The translations under genes and the position numbers were made by a program. Source: Ruminococcus sp. (GTDB lineage: Bacteria; Bacillota; Clostridia; Lachnospirales; Lachnospiraceae). Taken from it: a stretch of DNA of 64,000 nucleotides. Below the pieces are notes generated by a model. The model made no database searches and was not told the DNA's origin. It saw only the letters and a program-made list of their open reading frames with translations. The stretch spans positions 1-64,000 of the forward strand of contig JACERV010000015.1 in the NCBI GenBank assembly GCA_013911065.1. The letters run 5' to 3'. Each line of letters begins with the position of its first letter. Position 1 is the first letter of the stretch. Positions 58,596-64,000 of this stretch are shown piece by piece.

Positions 58596-60167
58596 CTAAT
58601 ACGAAGTATAACATAACTTTTCCATTTTGTCATGCACATATCCGGCATCTCTTTCATCTGTCATAACCGTCAGGATATCGCCTGACATCAGCCTGTTTTT
58701 TCCCTTGGGAATGATCTCTTTTCCGCCTCTTTCCAGGGCAACCAGCAGACAATTATCAGGCCATGTAATATCCTGAACCAGCTTCTCTGCCAGAACAGAG
58801 CCATTCATGATAACAAAGGCATCCAGCACCTTTTGGGCAGAGCCTTTTACATTGTGCATCAAATGTTTTCCCTGCTTTTTTAAAATGCGGTCCAGCAGAC
58901 TTTCATATATAGGCTCCGATTTCAATAATGTTGCAATGATATATGCGGTAACTGATACAACAGCCAGGGACAACAGCTGATTCACTGAACCGGACATTTC
59001 AAACAAGAGTATAATACCTGTAATTGGCGCCCTTACAATTGCTGTAAAGTACCCTGCCATAGCAAGCAGAATAAAGTTGTTTATATAAATCGAATCTAAC
59101 CCCAGAAACTGTACTCCTATCATAGCAAAAATGCAGCCTATCATAGCTCCCAGTATAAGAAGCGGAAAGAAAATCCCTCCAGGTGCGCCGGAGCCGAAAC
59201 TTATAGACGAAAACATAAACTTTACAATAAAAGTCAGGACAACCAGACTCAGTGCCATTTTTCCGTCTGTCAGCATTAGAATCAGTTCGTGTCCGCTGCC
59301 CAGTACGGAGGGCATTATCATCCCCAGGAGTCCCGCAGTTAAAAATGCAATCATCAGCCGGGTTGTCTCGTTCAGAAACTTGGGTTTGTTATATAAATCC
59401 TGTACCTTAACCATAACCCTGTTGTAAAAGGCCCCCATTACACCGCATAAAACACCCAGCAGAATCAACATCCAATAATGACTCTGAGGCAACGCTGCTT
59501 TCAGGCTGAAATGGAATATAGGGTCAAGTCCGATAATACGGGATGAAATATAATCTGCCGTGACAGATGCCGTCATAACAGATATTAGAATAGATGTAGA
59601 AAAACCTTTGTGTATTTCCTCCAGAGCGAACATCATACCTGCCAGCGGTGCATGGAATGCTGCTGCCAGCCCTGCACTGGCACCGCAGGTCATTAGATAT
59701 CTTTCTTCCGTTTTCCCCCTGCCAAGCATTTTGGACAGCCCCTGCCCTGCCATAGCTCCAAGCTGAATGGACGGGCCTTCCCTGCCCAAGGATAACCCTG
59801 CAAACATGCTTAAAAATCCCCCTATAAATTTAGCCGGAAGAACCCGTTTCCAATTCTGCCTCAATTTCCCTGTTATTTCTCCTTCTACCTGAGGGATACC
59901 GCTTCCCGAGATCATCGGCTCCCACTTTACAAGCCTCCCCACCACATATGCCATTATAATCAAAATTACAAACCAGGCCACAATCCGAATAGGTTTTCCG
60001 CTGATATATCTCAACATAAACTCCAGCCCTTTGCCGGCATACATAAGCGCAATACGGTACATCAGTACAAGCAGGCCGCCCACTGCTCCTACCAGAAGTC
60101 CCTCACCAATCAAAATCACAGGAAACCGCTGTGCCCTTTTTATAGTATACAAGGTATCCTTTTTCAA
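58596..60167 (-). CDS. ClC-type chloride transporter with TrkA-C domain
   Basis: A 523-residue membrane protein with the ClC filter motifs GSGIPQ (about 87), GREGP (gating Glu present), and GIFFP (about 335), plus about 12 helices. The last 80 residues form a TrkA-C (RCK_C) domain ending near MSGDILTVMT, which may bind a regulatory ligand. The external Glu suggests Cl-/H+ exchange. Its relation to the pyrH genes is only positional. Confidence 0.92.
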   Translation of the reverse strand: MKKDTLYTIKRAQRFPVILIGEGLLVGAVGGLLVLMYRIALMYAGKGLEFMLRYISGKPIRIVAWFVILIIMAYVVGRLVKWEPMISGSGIPQVEGEITGKLRQNWKRVLPAKFIGGFLSMFAGLSLGREGPSIQLGAMAGQGLSKMLGRGKTEERYLMTCGASAGLAAAFHAPLAGMMFALEEIHKGFSTSILISVMTASVTADYISSRIIGLDPIFHFSLKAALPQSHYWMLILLGVLCGVMGAFYNRVMVKVQDLYNKPKFLNETTRLMIAFLTAGLLGMIMPSVLGSGHELILMLTDGKMALSLVVLTFIVKFMFSSISFGSGAPGGIFFPLLILGAMIGCIFAMIGVQFLGLDSIYINNFILLAMAGYFTAIVRAPITGIILLFEMSGSVNQLLSLAVVSVTAYIIATLLKSEPIYESLLDRILKKQGKHLMHNVKGSAQKVLDAFVIMNGSVLAEKLVQDITWPDNCLLVALERGGKEIIPKGKNRLMSGDILTVMTDERDAGYVHDKMEKLCYTSY

Positions 60168-60219
60168 AACTTTTCACTCCTCTGTATTGTTTAAATTAAA
60201 AGTAAAGTCTGTGCACATC

Positions 60220-60897
60220 CTAGATAAACATAGAAAAAATTACTGTTGCAATACCACAGATTCCAATAGCCAGACCACTCATAGCGCCTTCTACCTCGCC
60301 TATCTCAATTGCCTTGGAAGTTCCCACTGCATGACTGCTGGCACCGATTGCAAGCCCCGCAGCTACACGGTCCGATACTCTTAAAACCCGGATAAGCCAG
60401 GGTGCCATAATACTGCCCAGAATTCCGGTAAAAATGACTGCAGCCACAGTCACAGGCACTACGCCTCCGTGAGCCTCCGCTACACTTACCGCTATCGGGG
60501 TGGTAACGGATTTGGGCAGTATAGACATTGTCAGGTTTGTTTCCAGCCCAAAAAGTCTGCACATAACATAAACACTTGTCATAGAAGACAGGGACCCCGC
60601 GGTGCATCCTACCAGAATAGGAAGCCAATATTTTTTCAGGATAGAAAGTCTGGTATAAATAGAAACCGCCAGGCATGCCGTTGCCGGGGCCAGAAACATA
60701 TTGATAATCTCCCCGCCTATATTATAAGAGTCGTAAGGAATCTTAAAACATAAGAGAACACCAATCACAAGCACAATAGCAATAACCAGTGGGTTGCAGA
60801 TCGCAGATTTTGTCTTTTGCCTAAGCTTCACCCCAATTCCAAAAGCAATCACACTAAGTGTAACTCCAAAATAAGGAGATGTATATAAAGCCTGCAT
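60220..60897 (-). CDS. lrgB: LrgB-family membrane protein
   Basis: A 225-residue protein with about six helices, including LFGLETNLTMSILPKSVTTPIAVSVAE (split) and LAIGASSHAVGTSKAIEIGE, typical of LrgB/CidB. Partner of LrgA; the pair is linked to murein hydrolase control and to pyruvate or glycolate-type export in some species. ATG 60897 overlaps the lrgA stop by one base. Confidence 0.92.
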   Translation of the reverse strand: MQALYTSPYFGVTLSVIAFGIGVKLRQKTKSAICNPLVIAIVLVIGVLLCFKIPYDSYNIGGEIINMFLAPATACLAVSIYTRLSILKKYWLPILVGCTAGSLSSMTSVYVMCRLFGLETNLTMSILPKSVTTPIAVSVAEAHGGVVPVTVAAVIFTGILGSIMAPWLIRVLRVSDRVAAGLAIGASSHAVGTSKAIEIGEVEGAMSGLAIGICGIATVIFSMFI

Positions 60898-61256
60898 TAT
60901 TTCCGCCTCCTGTCCAGTAACCTCATAGTCCATTTTACGCTGTACACTGTCACTGCAAAAGTAATCACGGTGGACACCATACAAACAATAACAAGCTGAA
61001 CCACGCTGCTTTTTAGAATTTCAAAGTAATTCATAATACTTACACCTGCCGGTATGAAGAAAAATGCCATGTTTTCCAGAAGGAAATCTGACTTTTCCTG
61101 GATATGTTCAATTTTAAGCAGTCCTGTAAGCAGGCAGATAAACAAAAAGAGCATTCCTATCACGCTTGCAGGAAATGTAAAGGGAAGAACATTTGCTATC
61201 AACTGACTAAGCCAGCAGACTGTGAAAATGATACCTACTTGTTTAATAATTTTCAT
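60897..61256 (-). CDS. lrgA: LrgA/CidA-family holin-like protein
   Basis: A 119-residue protein with four helices (MKIIKQVGIIFTVCWLSQLI; NVLPFTFPASVIGMLFLFI; FLLENMAFFFIPAGVSIMNY). First gene of lrgAB. Acts in the cytoplasmic membrane together with LrgB. Ribosome site GAGGAATGAG before ATG. Confidence 0.92.
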   Translation of the reverse strand: MKIIKQVGIIFTVCWLSQLIANVLPFTFPASVIGMLFLFICLLTGLLKIEHIQEKSDFLLENMAFFFIPAGVSIMNYFEILKSSVVQLVIVCMVSTVITFAVTVYSVKWTMRLLDRRRK

Positions 61257-61418
61257 TTCTCATTCCTCAATTCTCTTGTATTTCATTAGTATTTAAGTAC
61301 GGTAATTGCTCTCTAGCATAAAATACACCTCTCCATATAAATTGTCAATGTCAGCCCCCCCTATCCGCTCTATATTCGTCCCAATTTATTTATAAATTTA
61401 ATTTCATTCTGCTACATC

Positions 61419-61447
61419 TTGACATTCACCAATAAATGTTTTATGAT
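61419..61447 (+). promoter_or_regulatory. Promoter of the aro operon
   Basis: -35 TTGACA (61419-61424), 17-base spacer, -10 TATGAT (61442-61447), 75 bases before aroF. No T-box or tryptophan-type leader is seen. Confidence 0.75.
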
Positions 61448-61482
61448 ACATATGTTTTCACACTTTAAACAGCTAAAATTTT

Positions 61483-61500
61483 ACAGTGCGAAGTCACTGT
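61483..61500 (+). promoter_or_regulatory. Palindrome before aroF
   Basis: ACAGTG-CGAAGT-CACTGT, a perfect 6-bp inverted repeat just upstream of the AGGAGGG ribosome site; may be an operator or a small 5' hairpin. Confidence 0.4.
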
Positions 61501-61521
61501 ATAATTAGGAGGGTATAGATT

Positions 61522-62535
61522 ATGATTATTGTATTAAAGCCTCATGCCCCGGAGGAAAAAATCAACCGTGTTGAGAACCTCGTTAAAAAAAGAGGGCTGG
61601 ACACACATGTTGTCAGAGGTCAGAAAATGACGATTATCGGCTGTATCGGGGATACAACAGCCATTGATCCAAAATTATTTGAAATAGATGAGTGGGTGGA
61701 TAAAGTGATGCATGTTCAAGAGCCTTACAAACTGGCAAACCGCGCATTTCACCCGGAAGACTCGGTTATCGATGTTTCTGGTGTAAAAGTGGGAGCAAAC
61801 CATCTCGCATTGATTGCAGGTCCATGCTCCGTAGAGTCTTTGGACCAGGTTATGGAAATCGCAATACAGGCAAAGGCTTCCGGCGCTAACATGCTCCGCG
61901 GAGGAGCTTTCAAACCTCGCACCAGCCCTTATGCTTTCCAGGGACTTGGCCTGGAAGGACTGGATATTCTCTGTGAAGCAAAGAAAGAGACCGGACTTCC
62001 TCTGGTTTCAGAACTAATGTCACCGGAGCATTTGGATGTTTTCAATGAAAAAGTAGATCTGATTCAAATAGGCGCCAGAAATATGCAGAACTTTGACTTA
62101 CTAAAACAGCTCGGTCAACTGGACCGTCCTATTCTGTTAAAGAGGGGACTAAATGCTACCTATGAAGAGTGGATTATGTCCGCAGAATACATCATGGCAT
62201 CCGGTAACCAAAATGTCATCCTCTGTGAACGTGGAATCCGTACCTTCGAAACATATACAAGAAATACTCTCGATTTACAAAGCATACCTGTTCTTAAGAA
62301 AAAGACACACCTTCCTGTCATCGCTGATCCAAGCCATGCCGGAGGGAAATGGTGGCTTGTAGAACCAATGGCAAAGGCCGCTATAGCCGCCGGAGCTGAC
62401 GGGCTGATGATTGAAGTGCATAATAACCCGGAAAGCGCATTATGTGACGGAGCACAATCTTTGAAGCCTCAAAAATATGATGATTTACTGCAGCAAATCA
62501 AACAAATTGCCGCAGTCGTAGGGAAAAATGTTTAA
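61522..62535 (+). CDS. aroF: 3-deoxy-7-phosphoheptulonate synthase (DAHP synthase)
   Basis: A 337-residue type I-beta DAHP synthase. The first about 70 residues are a ferredoxin-like regulatory domain (MIIVLKPHAPEEKINRVENL); the barrel has IAGPCSVESLDQV, RGGAFKPRTSPYAFQGLG, the KRGLNATYEEWIMSAEYI segment and DPSHAGG near the C-terminus. It joins PEP and erythrose-4-phosphate as the first step of the shikimate pathway. Followed by aroB and aroE in the same direction. Confidence 0.95.
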   Translation: MIIVLKPHAPEEKINRVENLVKKRGLDTHVVRGQKMTIIGCIGDTTAIDPKLFEIDEWVDKVMHVQEPYKLANRAFHPEDSVIDVSGVKVGANHLALIAGPCSVESLDQVMEIAIQAKASGANMLRGGAFKPRTSPYAFQGLGLEGLDILCEAKKETGLPLVSELMSPEHLDVFNEKVDLIQIGARNMQNFDLLKQLGQLDRPILLKRGLNATYEEWIMSAEYIMASGNQNVILCERGIRTFETYTRNTLDLQSIPVLKKKTHLPVIADPSHAGGKWWLVEPMAKAAIAAGADGLMIEVHNNPESALCDGAQSLKPQKYDDLLQQIKQIAAVVGKNV

Positions 62536-62573
62536 AGGGGGTCTGACCCTTTTGAAAGGGGTCTGACCCCTTT
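62534..62573. repeat. Two GGGGTCTGACCCC-type palindromes in tandem
   Basis: AAAGGGGGTCTGACCCTTTT (62534-62553) and AAAGGGG-TCTGA-CCCCTTT (62555-62573), touching the aroF stop. A third relative is at 50094-50113. Short GC-centred palindromes of this kind occur as dispersed repeats in many bacteria; here they may weaken transcription between aroF and aroB. Confidence 0.65.
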
Positions 62574-62605
62574 GCTAACCTTTTTGTATGAGGAGGAGAA
62601 ATCTC

Positions 62606-63661
62606 TTGGAGTTAACAGTTAACTTGGGCAAAAACAGCTATTCTATTTTTATTGAACCTGGAATTTTAAAAAATGCGGAAACTTATGTTTCTCAAGTTTT
62701 CCAGGGCAAACAGATTATCATTATTTCAGATGATAATATCTATCCTTTGTATGGCAAAACATTGATAAATGCGCTTCCTTCCTATGAGTGCCACAGCCTG
62801 GTTCTGCCCCACGGAGAGACCACAAAGAGTTTTGATACTCTTCCCCAGATATATGCCGCTATGCTTGAGAAAAAAATTACCCGCAGTGATTTGGTGATTG
62901 CTCTTGGCGGCGGCGTTATCGGAGATTTGGCCGGATTCGCAGCGGCAAGTTATCTGAGAGGAGTTAAATTTATCCAGATTCCTACTTCTCTGCTGGCACA
63001 GGTAGACTCTTCTGTCGGAGGCAAGGTTGCGGTAGATTTGCCACAGGGGAAAAATCTGATTGGTGCTTTTTATCATCCAAAACTGGTTTTAATCGACCCG
63101 GATATGCTAAACACACTGCCCGCCCGCTATATTACGGACGGCATGGGGGAAGTAATTAAGTATGGCTGCATCAAAGATGCATCCCTATTCGATATATTAA
63201 GTTCCCACACTTCTTTCGAAGATTTAAAAGATCAGCTTCCCTCCATCATTTACCGTTGTATTGACATTAAACGTATCATTGTAGAAGCTGACCAATTTGA
63301 TACCGGAGAACGTATGCTGCTGAATTTCGGGCATACTCTTGCCCACACAATTGAACATTATTACCACTACGAGCGTGAAAGCCACGGAGAAGCTGTTGCA
63401 ATTGGAATGTACCAGATTACAAAAATATCCGAAAAAGCGGGGCTTACCGCTTCCGGTGAGGCAGAAAAGATTTGCCGGATTCTAAAGACCTATGGGCTGC
63501 CATGCGAATGTGGGCTGCCTATATCCGACCTTACAGATGCCATTCAATTTGACAAGAAGAATCTGGACGATCATTTAAACGTAGTGCTTCTCCGTAAAAT
63601 CGGGGACAGTTATATACATCCTACCAATCTTCATTTTTTCAAAACAGCAGGAGGAATTTAA
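62606..63661 (+). CDS. aroB: 3-dehydroquinate synthase
   Basis: A 351-residue NAD+/Zn enzyme with PHGETTKSFDTL, the glycine-rich GGGVIGDLAGFAAASYLRGV, LAQVDSSVGGKVAVD, and metal ligands in GFGHTLAHTIEHYYHYERESHGEA-type segments. Second step of the shikimate pathway. TTG 62606 lies nine bases after GAGGAGGAG; the ATG at 62588 runs directly into that ribosome site and is rejected. Confidence 0.94.
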   Translation: MELTVNLGKNSYSIFIEPGILKNAETYVSQVFQGKQIIIISDDNIYPLYGKTLINALPSYECHSLVLPHGETTKSFDTLPQIYAAMLEKKITRSDLVIALGGGVIGDLAGFAAASYLRGVKFIQIPTSLLAQVDSSVGGKVAVDLPQGKNLIGAFYHPKLVLIDPDMLNTLPARYITDGMGEVIKYGCIKDASLFDILSSHTSFEDLKDQLPSIIYRCIDIKRIIVEADQFDTGERMLLNFGHTLAHTIEHYYHYERESHGEAVAIGMYQITKISEKAGLTASGEAEKICRILKTYGLPCECGLPISDLTDAIQFDKKNLDDHLNVVLLRKIGDSYIHPTNLHFFKTAGGI

Positions 63662-63662
63662 T

Positions 63663-64000
63663 ATGAGCATGGAAAAAGAAAACACCTTACACTTCGGAGT
63701 GCTGGGCGAAAAACTGGGGCACAGCCTCTCGCCGGAAATTCATACGGACTTATTAAAACAACAGAATGTTTCCGCTACCTATAAAAAATATGAAATGGAT
63801 AGGCAGGAAGTTCTTCATGTACTGGATGTGATGAAAAAGGAAAATATCATGGGCATGAATGTGACAATGCCATACAAGGAAATCGCTTACAGGCTGGTAG
63901 ATTTTCCAGATTTTCATTCAAAAAAAATAGAAGCGGTCAACACTATTTTTATGAAGGACGGTGCCTTCTATGGATATAATACCGATTATATTGGGATGAT
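63663..64000 (+). CDS. aroE: Shikimate dehydrogenase, 5' part (cut by window end)
   Basis: The first 112 codons are present. The shikimate-binding motif HSLSPEIH (about 20-27), catalytic-Lys region GMNVTMPYKE and YNTDYIG are visible. It reduces 3-dehydroshikimate to shikimate with NADPH. ATG stands one base after the aroB stop, with AGGAGG inside the end of aroB. The gene continues past 64000. Confidence 0.93.
   Translation, partial: MSMEKENTLHFGVLGEKLGHSLSPEIHTDLLKQQNVSATYKKYEMDRQEVLHVLDVMKKENIMGMNVTMPYKEIAYRLVDFPDFHSKKIEAVNTIFMKDGAFYGYNTDYIGM

Noticed and set aside
61256-61521. Attenuator or T-box in front of aroF
   Set aside because: Only an ordinary promoter and one short palindrome are seen; no terminator or leader peptide with aromatic codons.

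Overview
The window looks like a chromosomal segment of an anaerobic, spore-forming Firmicute, most likely a gut Lachnospiraceae (Clostridia). This is inferred from Clostridia-type protein families (a Csp-type subtilase and SleC for spore germination, a flavodiiron protein with an iron-sulfur repair protein, ECF transporters, EutH, a YeiH-type exporter), AGGAGG ribosome binding sites and moderate to low G+C. No rRNA, tRNA or CRISPR array was found.

Layout. (1) 0.1-4.2 kb, minus: an ECF transporter operon (S component, EcfT, double ATPase) ending in an AraC regulator. (2) 4.3-8.8 kb, minus: flavodiiron protein and iron-cluster repair protein behind a well-placed FNR-type promoter, a Crp/Fnr regulator, and amt-glnK with a terminator hairpin at the very start of its transcript. 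(3) 9.1-18.1 kb, plus: a TetR gene with two half-size ABC exporters, then a second TetR gene with a MacB/FtsX-type ABC system; operator-like palindromes link regulators and targets. (4) 18.2-23.2 kb: a Csp-like subtilase whose catalytic serine is glycine, an HTH membrane protein, MarR-flavodoxin, and proline iminopeptidase. (5) 23.3-30.0 kb, minus: a glycerol operon (EutH-like permease, glycerol kinase, two flavoproteins, DUF1667 protein) below a DeoR regulator. (6) 30.1-36.9 kb: a divergent LysR/yeiH pair with a large palindrome and structured leaders, then carA-carB. (7) 37-42 kb: an Rpn-type PD-(D/E)XK protein, an AraC-GyrI regulator, and a fusion of a sigma-factor-like region to DUF262. 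(8) 42.2-50 kb: an AT-rich tail/lysin module of phage origin in which an IS66 element (16-bp inverted repeats, 8-bp target duplication) splits one tail gene. (9) 50-64 kb: transglutaminase-like protein, two small ORFs, SleC, the conserved pyrH-frr-uppS-cdsA-dxr-rseP series, a ClC transporter, lrgAB, and aroF-aroB-aroE (cut by the window end).

The least explained signals are: a dispersed element built from several hairpins, present at four loci, whose stems vary in sequence while keeping pairing; the sigma-DUF262 fusion; the Ser-to-Gly Csp pseudoprotease; and two leaders in which an intrinsic terminator lies immediately after the promoter. Start codons were chosen from Shine-Dalgarno spacing, so several proteins begin downstream of the longest possible ORF.
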